Source: Anseranas semipalmata
Lineage: Eukaryota; Chordata; Aves; Anseriformes; Anseranatidae
Direction: 5' to 3'
Assembly (NCBI GenBank): GCA_013399115.1
Contig: VXAA01003334.1
Span: 331,464 to 395,463, forward strand
Length of the DNA stretch: 64,000 nucleotides
In this document: positions 39,037-50,734 of the stretch, in pieces
How the letters are laid out: each line of letters opens with the position of its first letter
Position numbering within the stretch: the stretch's first letter is position 1
Notes under the pieces: generated by a model
The model's input: only the letters and a program-made list of their open reading frames with translations
What the model was told of the DNA's origin: nothing
The model's database searches: none
Position numbers and translations under genes: made by a program

Positions 39037-40446
39037 TTACCTCCCAAGGGTGACTTTTCATGCACAGAAGAAACAGAAGTTCCTCTATCCCTTTGATAGG
39101 GTGCAGCATCTTTTCCTTCTAAAATTAGCTCCTTTGTGGTGAATGGAGTCTTAGCACTGAAACTAAAGCATGGCTGTTCAGCTCCAGTGGCGTTGTCTAG
39201 CTTGCTGATCATGTCTGTGTGAGCAGCCACTCACTGTGGAACCGCAGCTCAGGTCCAGGTGCTTCCTCTAGCCACCTTGTCCCCTTGCTGGCATAGTCTG
39301 AACTCTGGGAACTGGGGAGAGGTTAGGCTGTTTATCCTGGTTTTAGGTAGAGAACAAAGAAGTATGGTAGGATTTGAACTAGTTTGTTCAGCAAAAGGCA
39401 GATGATAAAAAATAATAATCCTTAAACCCCCAGATACTCAGATTGTGTTATTATTTGAGAATCTTGGTTTTCATATAAAAACTAAAGCAGGAATTTAGTC
39501 CTGATTGCCTGTAAATGTGAGTCCCAACACTTCAAATACCAGATGGCAAATAAAAAAGACCCAAATGTACTATTTTTCTTCTGCACATTAGAGGGGCTTA
39601 GGGAACAAAAATAGTCATTATTTTTATATGTCTTGCATTAGCAGTCTGATACAAAAATGCTCATATCTAGGTAACAGGAAGATAATTTTCTGAGGGCAGG
39701 CATGAGGCAGTAGAAAGTGTGTAGAGAACGTTACAGTAAAGATCAGACTACAGAGAATAAATGGTGGTGAGATGAAATACATAATCTTGGGTATTTTTGA
39801 GAGGAATGATACAGGGCAAAGCAGGACGATGAGTGAGGAAGAAGGCAGAAAGAGAGCCAAAGCCATGGCGTAGGTTTAGGAGATATTCACATTGACCTCT
39901 GGAGTGGAGAAAGCCAAATTTATGCTAGGAGTGATGTATGAGGTAGCTTGGTATCAGTAGGCTGTGCTCTGGCAAAGTGTGCATACTCCAGTTACAGGTT
40001 AGACTGCGAAAACTCCACTTCTGCTGATATAGCTTGTTGCAGCCCTCTTGAGAAACAAACAAAAAAAAGTCTTCCTGCTAAAAGAGCACTTTTGCTGATA
40101 CGTCTTAATCTATACTAGGGGTTTCTGCTGGCACAGCTATGCTGGTTGCAGATCACACTTCATCACTCCCCTGATTGATGTACATACCTTGCAACAGTTT
40201 GACATGCTGATCTGACCAAGGTCTGTGCTATGAGAGTCAGAGGAGCAGGCAAGGAGAGTCAGAGAGCAGAAGAGTAGAGAGGTTTTCATGTTGTAACCAG
40301 GCAGAGAGTGAGTAATAGCGGAAAGAAGATCAACATATTAAGAATAAACAGTATTCACCACAGTTTACTGGCTGGGCTTCTAATTCCAGCCATATAAACT
40401 TGGAGATTTCTTTGTTTAAAGAAGAGACCTCTGCTTTTCCTGTCTT

Positions 40447-40464
40447 TTGTTGTTGTTGTTGTTG
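40447..40464 (+). repeat. TTG trinucleotide microsatellite
   Basis: Six uninterrupted TTG units. Confidence 0.9.
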
Positions 40465-40950
40465 AAAGAGAATTAAAAGATATATCCTTTCTTAATATGA
40501 AGATACACCAGTTTGTAAAATTAAAAGACAGCCTGTGTTTGTTGAATTCATGGGTCTTTAAAAATCATGGGCTGGTGCTTCATTATATGTAAAAATTGCT
40601 TTATTTTGATCAGAACATTGTGTTGCCATTGCAGTTCTCCTCCACCCTTTAAATTTATTATGCTGGCTGCTCTTCAGATTTCTTCTAACTACTGCTGATA
40701 CACCACACTTTCACTGACATTCCTTCTGGTTTCCCACATATTATTTATTTAAAACATTAGTTATCTCAGGTCCAGTGTTTTTCTGCAAGGAATACAGGAT
40801 CTTGAGTTGCAGTGTGAAATTATTGCTGTGGTTTAATGAATGTGATTGATTTAACCGAGGCAAGCGATGCCCAACTGAAATCCCTCAGATGACAATATCA
40901 TTACTATACACTACACTATATCTCTATATACTATGCAGAGAAAGATACAG

Positions 40951-41000
40951 TGTGTGTGTATGTATGTGTGTATGTATGCACAGACCATGTGCATACATAC
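40951..41000. repeat. TG/TATG microsatellite with a perfect hairpin
   Basis: TG and TATG units are followed by a perfect inverted repeat. GTATGTATGCAC at 40970-40981 pairs with GTGCATACATAC at 40989-41000 across a 7-base loop (AGACCAT). The alternating purine-pyrimidine run could favour Z-DNA and the arms could extrude a cruciform. Confidence 0.85.
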
Positions 41001-41654
41001 GATGTGTGCATGCATGTTTTTTTATATAGCGTACATACGGTAGGTGCTGTATAGTATACAACCTATTTATGGTCAGTCTCAGTCATGCAGGGAGAATTAG
41101 CATTACCCAACAATATAAAAACACAGACAATAAAATAAAAAACACAGACCTGCTTAAATTAAGGCCAGCAGGGCACACAGTGAGGGAAGACTGGAGTAAG
41201 GAAAGAAACATGGACCAGTAGCACTGCCGGCAGAGCACAAGTAGTGGTTGGAAGCCTACACAGCACAGCCCCATGGAAGCACCCTTCATAAGGAGCTGGC
41301 TGGAAGTTTTGTCTTCTGGACAACAGAGGGAAAAGAGACAACCAGTTTTTCCAGCAATAGCAGTTACTTCCATATAAAAAACTCCTCTCTCATTTTAATA
41401 TACATTCTTTGATGAACACACTTCTATTTATTTCATTAGTGAATGCTGAATTAGAAATCGTCTTACAGGGCAGGGTGTTCAGCTGCTCCTGCGATGCACA
41501 TTCCTCACTGATACCTGGCTGTATCTGAGGCGTACATACACTCCACTGCCATATAGCCTTGACTGGCTATGGCTTGCTACACAGATAGAGAGGCCTACAG
41601 CACAGTAAGATGAATCGCTACAGATAGATAATACCAATTTCACTATTGCACCAG

Positions 41655-41715
41655 GAAAAACAAACAAAGAAACAAACAAAACCAACCAACCAACCAACCA
41701 AACAAACAAAAAACA
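41655..41715 (+). repeat. Compound AAAC/CCAA microsatellite
   Basis: CAAA units, then at least five CCAA units, then CAAA units again. Confidence 0.9.
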
Positions 41716-44700
41716 ATGAGTGTCTCTGAGTCCTTAAAGACTTTCAAATCATTGGGAAATGCTAGGTGATTCATGAGATCTCTTTAACTTCAGTAGAAGA
41801 CAGTCTGCGTCTACTTAACATTGCAGAAACACTTGGTTAGATATTGTAATTAAAAGCAGGGCTCCATTGAAGTTCATTAGCTTTAATAGGCCAAAATTAG
41901 GACTAATTTCTTACAGTCAGTTGCACATAATAAAAACACAGACAATAAATTTGACATATATCATGGTGTTTTAAATGTATTTGGTCTTTTAGCAGTCAGT
42001 GCTCGGAATTTTTAAGGGAGTAGCAAACAACTGTATGGTTGGATTTCTCATCCAGCATTGAATTTGGGCACAGGTATTAAAACCAGAGCTAATCAGGAGC
42101 ATGGGTTGCCGTATCACAAGGAATTTCTGCTTTGTTTTTTATTATTTTGTAGATAGTCTGAATTGGTCCCAAACCATTTCTTTTCCGGGATTATTTTGCA
42201 GGATGCACGTTACCAAAATCCTGAATTTGACAGTTTCTCTGCTAATAGGAGCAGACGCTGTAAGAAGCCTGATGAGCTGTGGAGCAGCCAGAAGGGCCGC
42301 AGCTATGGGGCAGGAGTGCAAGGAGGTGGGGATATGGACCTGAGGACAGCCTTTGCCTCCAGGGCAAGTGGAAGAGCATAGAGCCCAGGGGAAACCTCCC
42401 GACCTGCAGCACCACGAGCCTCGCGACAAACCCAGCCCGCGCCACAGAAGCCGCTGCCTTACATTCAGCAGAAGTCCTTCAGACTGCTACGTTTCAGACA
42501 CAGCAGTCAGGCTCAATGAACTGGAATTTTTTCTGATCAGTTCTACTTACAGATGAGTTCCCCAACGGCAGGAAAGTCACCCTTTGCCTCTCCTGCTATT
42601 GAGTTTTCCTTTTTTCTTTTCTTTTCAGATCTTGTTTTTTACAGCCCATTTGCACCATTTTGTGCTAAGTCTGGCCCTCCTGAGTCAGCGCTAGGGCAGG
42701 AGACAATAAATCAGTGCTGGCCTGGACCTTCAGCAGCCTGAAAACTGCGCTAGCCTTCCCAGCATGAAAAGGAGCCTGCAGCCACCCCTTTGCTCTGTGT
42801 GCCCGGCATGTCTGAACTGAATAGGAGCCTTGTTTTCACCCCGCAGAGTCACAAAATCCAGAGGGGAATCTCCGAGCATAGTGACTAGTCAGAAAACAAA
42901 CCATGTGCTCGTACTGGCTTGCACAACTTTCTCTTCAAGCAGTCCTGAGTAACGAGCAAACAGCAGAAGAGCCCCCAACTTCCCTTTGTTAACTCTCCAA
43001 TGAAACCGTCACTTCCCTCAGACAAACTGCCTCTAAAAACTCATTCAAGCAGCTCTAATTGGCCTTCTGGGGAGAAGATTTAAGAAACCTAGATATAGCA
43101 AAAAGGAACTGTGATGGGTTATTAAATATCTCATAATTTGAAAAGACACCCAATTTGGCATTCAGGAATAATATCCTGTATTTTCTTTTTAGAGAGCTGT
43201 GAAACTGAGGTTTTGACTCCATGTGTACAGGAAATCCTATGGCAGCTTCTGTAAGAGCAGAATCATTGCCAAGCCCTCGGTGTTAAAAAGTACCAGGATT
43301 AAAAAACTTATCGAATTGCTCTCAAAATCAGAGTGTTTTTCAAAAACATAAGCTTAATTTTTGTCTTTTTACATTCTCCTATTTATTTTCTGCTTTGGGG
43401 ATTCACACTTTCAAGCTTTTTCCAGCCACAGTTTCTTGCCTTACTGAGCTGAGATTCTTGTAAGATCCCATTATACAAGGATATGCAGTTTTAAGACCAG
43501 CAACAAATATTGAGAGACTCGCCATAAAAAAGCAAGAGTTGGCAGTGCAGCAGTCAGGATATTAACTTTTGTGTCCTCCCAAACTGCACTTTCCATAAAT
43601 AGCATCTGCCTGCTTTTACTCCTTCTGCAGTTAATTACACAGATATTCCTGCATTTCCGCTTCTGCTGTGTCCCTGTGAATTGGTGGTGTGTTAGCTGAT
43701 GGACTGAAGCAATGGGTATGGACACCTTTGACATAACGCTGTTGTAAAAACAAAAGCATTTCTGTAAGTGGGAAGGTTAAGTGGGTAAGGTGCTGCTTCT
43801 GGTTTCCCACTGCAGAAGGGGACAGCTTGTGTCCCCAGCACAGCACCACTGAGAATTATATTTGTTGGCAGGTGTGCCAGGCACAGCTGAGTGGCCACAA
43901 AATCATGACATGGCTGTGGTTTCTCATTCATACATCTCCTGTCCCGTCTTGTTCAATCTCATCCTTCATCGTGGAGAATTGGCTGTTCTGTGCTCTGGAC
44001 TTGCTTGGGCAAGACTTTAAGGGGGAGACTCACCTCGCCCAGCTTTGGATACCTACCAGGGAGACACCTTCCTCTTAGTGACTTCTTCTACAGTCAGTGG
44101 AAGAAAGTGTTTTTGAGCATGGGCTTCACCTGACCTGCTTACCTACTGACCCGCTTTAGGATGTTCTTGGTGCCCTAGAAGTGCCAGCCTCCCTCCACTA
44201 ACTGTGATGAGACCTCAGCTCAGAAGCTTGTATTTCATCAAAGACCACCCTTTACTGGGCCAAATGGAATAGGACTGGCGCTTTTCAGTTATTTGAGATT
44301 GTTATAGTAAAGTTACAGATCTGAAACCTCGAAATGCTGATCAGTAGCTCTGTATGGTTAGTCCTGACAACTCAAATATTACTGGTCATTATCAGTAAAG
44401 CAGTATTTTCCACAAGTATATATAAGCCAACTGCATCTACTTGAATGCATTATTTCTCTATTTTGCAGCCTCTGCTACACCTTGACTGGCTTCTTATCTA
44501 GTTAATCACACGGCAGTACAGATTTCCAAACTCTTTGTCAGCAGCCCATGGGGCTCCAGAGGGGCCAGCTGGCTCACTTGCCGGGGATGTGCATGCAGTC
44601 AGGGTGACAGAACAGATGTGGCAGCCCAGGTGGTGGAGGAGAGGCTGTGGCACCCCTCTGCTTTCCGGGCACACAAGGCACCAATAAAAGGTACAAAGTC

Positions 44701-46702
44701 CACAGCGCTGCAGCCTCCCTCCACTCCAGCACCACCATGCCAGGGACAACCTGCTTGTGAATTTTGTGAGTCGCGGATCAGACTGAACAGCTGGTCAGGC
44801 AGGTGGTGTGATGGAGCAGGAGACTCTGTGACACCCAGCGTGCAGGATGCAAGATGCGGGTGCCCTCGGAGAGCAGTAGATGGGAAAAACACACATGCAG
44901 AAGGTGAGAGATGTGCTAGGTCCACATAGCATTGCTCTCGCTTCCCAAGGGCAGTAACGTCGTACCATTACACAAGTACATTCCAGCAGGGCACAAGGTC
45001 CTCTGCTGCAACACTGAACATCTCTCCTGATCTTTCACACTTGGAGCCTGCTCACCTTGGGACCCAAATCTCCCCTCTCCAGGAGTGCAAAAATAAGGAG
45101 CGAGATTTGGAGGCTGCCTGTGGTCCATACGTACATATACCTCTGTGTGCGCCTGCATGTCTGTGTGTATCCACCTATCTCCTGTGGAATGGCAGGAAAT
45201 GAGGCTGTTGCCTCTCCCCATCCAATTCTGGCATTTTTAGCAGGCTTTTCATACTGAAAGCCTCTTGCCTTCTTTCTGCTAGTTTGAAACATGTATGCCT
45301 GTCCCCTTTATGGAGAGCCAGATGGGATATGTCTCATCTGCAAAGGGCATAACAGATTTTATCTGATGTGAGGTACCATGTCTTTACAGCTATTTTTATA
45401 GCTCTGCAAGTCCCACATTCTGACTGAGGCCTCTGGGTGCTTCCACAATATTAAGCATATTAATATGAAAATAAGTCCTTTGGAACAAAGGTGATTCTTT
45501 ATGAGAATCAGGGGTAATTTGATAGATGTTTCTGGCAATATCCAACACGAGAAATCTTTATTTTAGGATTATATAAATATTACAAAAGTGGCCTAGTAAA
45601 TTAGAAAATGTGTTAAAATTAGATTTGCTTCACCTCCTGACAATAGTAAGAAGTTAATTTTTAAAATGGAATAATGATAACTCCAAGCATTCAAAAATCA
45701 TGAAAAGTCAAATCATGAGCTTTTGCATCAGTAATATAGCTGGGATCCTTTCTCCTTGCCTACAAGATCTTCATCTTTAGAGTTCAGGTGTATGCCATTT
45801 TCAAACTGTTCTGTGGAACCATCAGGCCAAAAGCATTTTTTGGTCAATGATCTTCACATAACCACATAACTCCAAAACCACAGAAAATACTTCAAATATA
45901 ATCAGAGTTGATGACTCTGAGAAGATGAGAAAAATGGATATCCCACCTCTACAAAACCAGCCCGCTCACATAATAAGAACTCAATAATGATTTCAAGCTG
46001 GAGGGTGTGTGGCATCTAAAAGGCCAAGGTAATATAGTTCTGAACAAGTTCCTTCTAGCCTTGAAAGCATTTACACCTGAAGACTCAGCTCTTAATGGCC
46101 CAGGCTATCAAAGTTGAGCTCATTAGGCATATTATCAGCATACTTGATGTTTATAACCTCCCTCTTTTCAGCTTTAGTCCTTGATGTGAAAAAAATCTGT
46201 ACAGTTGAAGAGAGTCAGCAACGGGAAAGGCTCTGAAAAAAGCTTGAAATTCAAAGATATTGGGCATTGGAGGCTGGACTGTGATTAATGGCAGGAGAAA
46301 TCAGAGAGCAGATACACAGAAAATTACAGAGAAGTTTGGCCAGTGAGATGGAGGATGGCCAGAAGCAGACGTGACAATGAAGGAAGAGCTCTGCACAGTA
46401 AGGAGACATCTACGGGTGGCAGGAACGGCTGAATCAGAGCACAGAGTAATCCTCAGACACTCCCCAGCTTTAGTGTTTTAGTTCAATTAACCCCCAAAAT
46501 AGCAAAGGGCCCGCATTTTAGTTCAGGTTATCCAGTAGATTTTGTCCTTGGCACTTTGCTCCTCTGGCTTTTCCAGTCACACCATGTTTCTAGAGGGTAA
46601 TACCTTGTAAGGACCATGAGTCATCTGGACTAACTAAAGCCAACCTCCTTCTGCCTCCTTTTCTCCAGAACACCTCATAAAAAGGAGATGCAGATGTATC
46701 CT

Positions 46703-46722
46703 AACAACAACAACAACAACAA
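46703..46722 (+). repeat. AAC trinucleotide microsatellite
   Basis: About six tandem AAC units. Confidence 0.9.
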
Positions 46723-47176
46723 TATACTTGCCATTTTACAACCCAAAAGCTAGGGCCAGACTTGGGCATGTGTGTTTTGCACAGGTTGAAGGCTGAATTT
46801 GCAGCCTGCCTCATATTTGCAACCTCACATACTTGGACTGTGTGGGCAGGGAGCACTCGGATATGAGTTCAGATACAAACATTTATGCCTTCTCAAACCT
46901 TATGACCAGAGTTTCACTTAGAAAGGGAAAGGAGAGGCTGAATTCTTGAGAGTGTCTATATTGCCAACATCTTTGGCTAGCAAAGCCTGGCAAATGCTGC
47001 ATTTTATAGGCATTTTAAAAGAAGGCTAACTCTTGTTTTTATTAACTACGGATTACATGTCCTCAGGTTTTAATATAAAGTTACAGGACTTTGGATTCCT
47101 CATGTGACTGAGAGGTTGTTATAGTCAATGGAAAAATTTCCACTGCCTGGTGATATTCTAGCTTGCCTATATTAGC

Positions 47177-47216
47177 AAAAAAAAAAAAAAAAAAAGAAGA
47201 AAAAGAAAAAGAAAAA
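47177..47216 (+). repeat. Poly(A)/GAAAAA tract
   Basis: Nineteen A followed by GAAGA and GAAAAA units. It faces the T-rich tract at 47310-47370 across about 93 bases. Confidence 0.9.
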
Positions 47217-47309
47217 CGGTTTACTAGCAACAAAGAGAGTCCCAGTCAGTGATAATGAGAACAGGAGTTTTTCAGCTCTTGACCAGTGGGGTATTGCATA
47301 CTTTCTACC

Positions 47310-47335
47310 TTTTTTTTTTTTTTTTNGTTTTTGCA

Positions 47336-47370
<35 letters not shown>
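47310..47370 (+). repeat. Poly(T) tract with an unresolved base
   Basis: Sixteen T, an N at 47326, a short GTTTTTGCA interruption, and then a second T-rich part ending in 24 T. The N and run lengths suggest the assembly is uncertain here. Confidence 0.9.
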
Positions 47371-48140
47371 ATGGTGAAGCTTTTCAAGGGTGGCCCTTGA
47401 CTCTGGCATGCTCAAATAAAATGACTTTAAGCTGTTTCAAAATTAAGGTTTTAGCAAACAAATACAGAAGTCTTCAGACTTCTGAAGTTGGGCTGCCACC
47501 CAACTGTTTGTTATCTTTCTGTTGCTGTGTCTATTTGTAAAACTCAGCTATGTGAGCTGGGGATTACATAAGAACTTTCAGCTTTTGTTTAATATCTTAA
47601 CACTAAGTTTCTCTCCTATTGCTGCTTTATTTGTAGGAGAAAGCTTGTTAACATGAACCCTGAATGATCAAAACAGAACACAAACAAACAGGTTTTAAAA
47701 TACAGCCCACAAACTTACAGACTATGTCTCACAATTGTGGGGTTCTGCCTGACAAATGTGGAATACCTGGTGTTGAAGGCTCAGCTAATATCATTAAGTC
47801 TAAGCACAATTCATCCCTGGTTCGGCTCTCCAAACTTGCCACCACACAGGCATTTTCCCAAAACAAATGGCTTAAGGGTCATACAAGCATTGGTCTTTTC
47901 TTACCTTGAGCTGAGCACTGTGATTGAAAGTTTAATGTTACCACATACCCAATCCTTAATTCACTTTCAATTACTGTTTGCTGAACATGCAGTGCAAAAC
48001 CTCATCTACGCACCTTTTTTATATGGCTTCAGAGCGTAAACTCACCTGTTTCTCGGTGGCTTACCTCAGCAAGCAAGTCCTTTTAAATATTTGAAATGTC
48101 TGCTTGTTGTAGCATCTCAGCTAGCATCTATAAAATAAAT

Positions 48141-48153
48141 TAAAAAAAAAAAA
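48141..48153 (+). repeat. Poly(A) tract
   Basis: Short A run with no gene-like sequence upstream. Confidence 0.8.
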
Positions 48154-49995
48154 GACAGAGAGACTGGACCACATTTTTACAAAAGCTCTGTTACAGATTT
48201 TCGACTGCTCAGAAGCCACATGTGGAGTAAGGCCCTTAGAAGAATTCAGCTTGCATGTAGGACCTTAGGTGAATACCTGGGAGATGATCCAGACATTTTC
48301 AGAGTTTATAGACATAGGAAGCAATTCCTAGGGTGTTTTTTTCCCCTCATTGTAACTCAAATTCCTGAAGACGGTGGTTCCCAACAAGCTGGGCCCTTTC
48401 AGAAAACAGTGCGACTCTCCCATGTCTCAGGGTTGATCATGGTGCACGCCACCAGCAGTGCCTACAGGGAGCTGACTTTGCAGCCACCCCTCCTAGGCCC
48501 CACACGTCTCTGGACAAACAACCGCAGACAGCAGCCTCGGGTGTCAGGGCAGAGCTGGGAGCAGCTCGGAGGTGGGAGACAGCAGCCGCATCTGAGGAGT
48601 TCACGAGGCTGGGCACACAACAGGGTCCACGGCCACTCCAGCAAGACCAGCCCTTGTGAGCAGCCATCTCACTTCTCCTCATGGCACAAACTCAGGCCAT
48701 CCAGCAGCACCGGTGTCTGCAGCAACCTTCCGTTCAGACACACTGCGTCTGAGCTGCTCGTGAATTAGCTGGCTGAGGGACCTCCAGAGAAATGATGAAG
48801 CCTCAGCTTCAGCTCGTGCTTGAGGTCCAGAGCTTTGAGGGATATTGGCACAGATCTCTACAGGGAGCCCTCAGGTGGGTGAAGCTTGGTTTCTGGATCC
48901 ATCAAAGAGTGATGCTGTGTCCTCCTTATCCCATTTCAGCATTTCTGAAGCATGGTAAAAGAATTTTTGTTCAATCTGGATCACCCATGGAGTTAACCCC
49001 ACATGTATGCAAGTAGGGAACAGGTTAACCAAGGCAAAAAACTGACACTGAAAATTAAAATTGGGAGTTTTTTTATTTGTCTCCTTTTTCTGTGCAGGAT
49101 AATATTTTTGTACATTCCCTTTACCAACAAATGAACAGACTTCAGAAACACAGGCCAATTCTCCCTCTTCCCCTTGCACAAACCAAACCCATTGGTGTTT
49201 CCATGTTCCAAGAACTGGGAAACCCAGGAAACCTGTGATGGGTCTGCAGTAGCCTCAGAGCTGACAGCAGGATTGGTTAAGCACTCTGCTTTAGCACAGG
49301 ATTTGTGGGTTCACCCAGTACTAATATCAGGCCATGTATTGAATTAGCACTCATCTAGTGCCTCAGGGCCCAAACGGGGTTCCTAATGATCTACATACTT
49401 TTAAAAGCAACTGCAAGCATATTGCAAATAAGGAGGGAGGACGAATGAAACTGTAGCAGCACATTGTAACTACAGGCTGTGAGGTTCAGAGCTAATGTGT
49501 TCCACTGCTTGTTTTTCAGGGATTTTTTTCAAGGCAGCATCTCGACTGTGGAACCCAGGAGATGCCCCAGTCCTGTCCTGACCTCTTATCAAGACTAGAC
49601 ATGCACACTTTATCCCTCTGTTTTCCATGATGACGTGAAACCTGTTGGCAAGTAGCAGGGTCTTGCTATTGAACCCTGTGTGATCTCATCTTGGGATGTC
49701 ACAGCATCAGGACTAAGGGTCGCACCACAAAACGCATCTGCCCGACAGTACGGACACAGCCTGCAAGTGGCCTGCAGCAGCCTTTTATGTGTCTGGGGAG
49801 CCCCGTGCTCAGTGGTGTGCTGTTAAATCCCAGCCTGAGGAGATGCTGCGAAGTCTCACGTCACGCCCAGTGGCGATAATGCGATAATCTTCATTATTCT
49901 CGCAGTATTTGTGGGGGGGGTTGCCCCAGCCCCGCCGCAGGGCTTCAGGGAGCAAGCGGGACGTGTTAGCGGGGAGTTTCGGGCTGAGGCGGCTG

Positions 49996-50088
49996 ATGGC
50001 GACTGCCCGCGCTCCGGTGCTCGGGACCTCGGATGAAGGCCGGCACAGCCCCGAGAGCACTCGAGCGGAAATTTTTTTCTCTTTCTGA
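49996..50088 (+). other. Possible upstream ORF, 30 codons
   Basis: ATG at 49996 in the context CTGATGG, open for 30 codons, then TGA. It would act as an upstream ORF only if transcription begins 5' of it, which is unknown. A second ATG at 50033 opens a frame to 50455 with proline- and glycine-rich composition typical of CpG-island noise. Confidence 0.2.
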
Positions 50089-50172
50089 ACCCACACCTCC
50101 TCCGCCACCTCCCCTACGTGTAATGGAAAGTCAAAGGCGGCAGAGAACGTGGCATCCGCCGGCTCGCATCCA

Positions 50173-50197
50173 GGGCCGGGGGAGGGGGACGGGGGGG
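50173..50197 (+). promoter_or_regulatory. G-quadruplex-type motif in the 5' region
   Basis: Four G runs of 3, 5, 5 and 7 bases with loops CC, A and AC, all on the coding strand. This fits the G3+N1-7 pattern. If transcribed it could fold in RNA as well as in DNA. Confidence 0.7.
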
Positions 50198-50454
50198 CCG
50201 CTTCCCCGGCCAAACGACGGCACCGGCGACGCGGGCGGGAGGGGCGGCGGCGGCGGCCCCCCGGGGCCGTCTGGCTGCGGAGCCGCCGCTTTCCCTCCGA
50301 GTTCCCCGGTGGCGGCGGCGCCCGGGTCCTCCCCACCACCGCCACCCCCCCGTTNGGAGCAGTTGGGAGAGGGTTTGAGAGAGCCCTCCTCCCTCCCCCC
50401 CGGAGGGGAAGAGGAAAGCGAGAGCCGTGGCGAGCGGCTGAGGATGATAACTTA

Positions 50455-50480
50455 GGGCGGGAGGGAGGGAGGGCGGGCGG
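50455..50480 (+). promoter_or_regulatory. G-tract cluster beside the assembly gap
   Basis: Six GGG runs separated by one base (C or A) on the coding strand. It meets the G-quadruplex pattern several times over. It ends 12 bases before the N gap, and such sequences are a known cause of sequencing dropout. Confidence 0.7.
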
Positions 50481-50492
50481 CCGTGCCTCGGG

Positions 50493-50655
50493 NNNNNNNN
50501 NNNNNNNNNNNNNNNNNNNNNNNNNNNNNNNNNNNNNNNNNNNNNNNNNNNNNNNNNNNNNNNNNNNNNNNNNNNNNNNNNNNNNNNNNNNNNNNNNNNN
50601 NNNNNNNNNNNNNNNNNNNNNNNNNNNNNNNNNNNNNNNNNNNNNNNNNNNNNNN
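50493..50655. other. Assembly gap (163 N) in the 5' region of ATP10A
   Basis: CCTCGGG lies directly at both edges (50486-50492 and 50656-50662). The gap hides part of the 5' untranslated region. Because no stop in the ATP10A frame lies between the gap and the chosen ATG, a longer N-terminus cannot be fully excluded. Confidence 0.99.
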
Positions 50656-50734
50656 CCTCGGGTGGGAGCTACCCGCGCTGCCCCGGCCGTTTTGCGCCCC
50701 GTCCCGGGCGAGAGCGGCTCCGAGGGAGGCAGAG

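Larger units (their letters stand above)
39037..49849. other. Intergenic DNA upstream of ATP10A, no gene recognised
   Basis: About 10.8 kb with no supported gene. It holds simple repeats at 40447-40464, 40951-40979, 41655-41715, 46703-46722, 47177-47216, 47310-47370 and 48141-48153. GC-richer patches occur at about 42270-42450, 44510-44900 and 48400-48770. A plus-strand frame of 182 codons at 48220-48768 falls in the last patch but has no recognisable domain. Confidence 0.55.

Noticed and set aside
48220..48768. 182-residue plus-strand frame
   Set aside because: It lies in a GC-richer patch with few stop codons; no domain, repeat or homology is recognisable and no promoter or splice context supports it.
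49809..50345. Minus-strand 178-residue frame at the island edge, as a divergent gene
   Set aside because: The composition is CpG-island noise and no domain is recognisable. A divergent noncoding transcript is possible but not shown by sequence.
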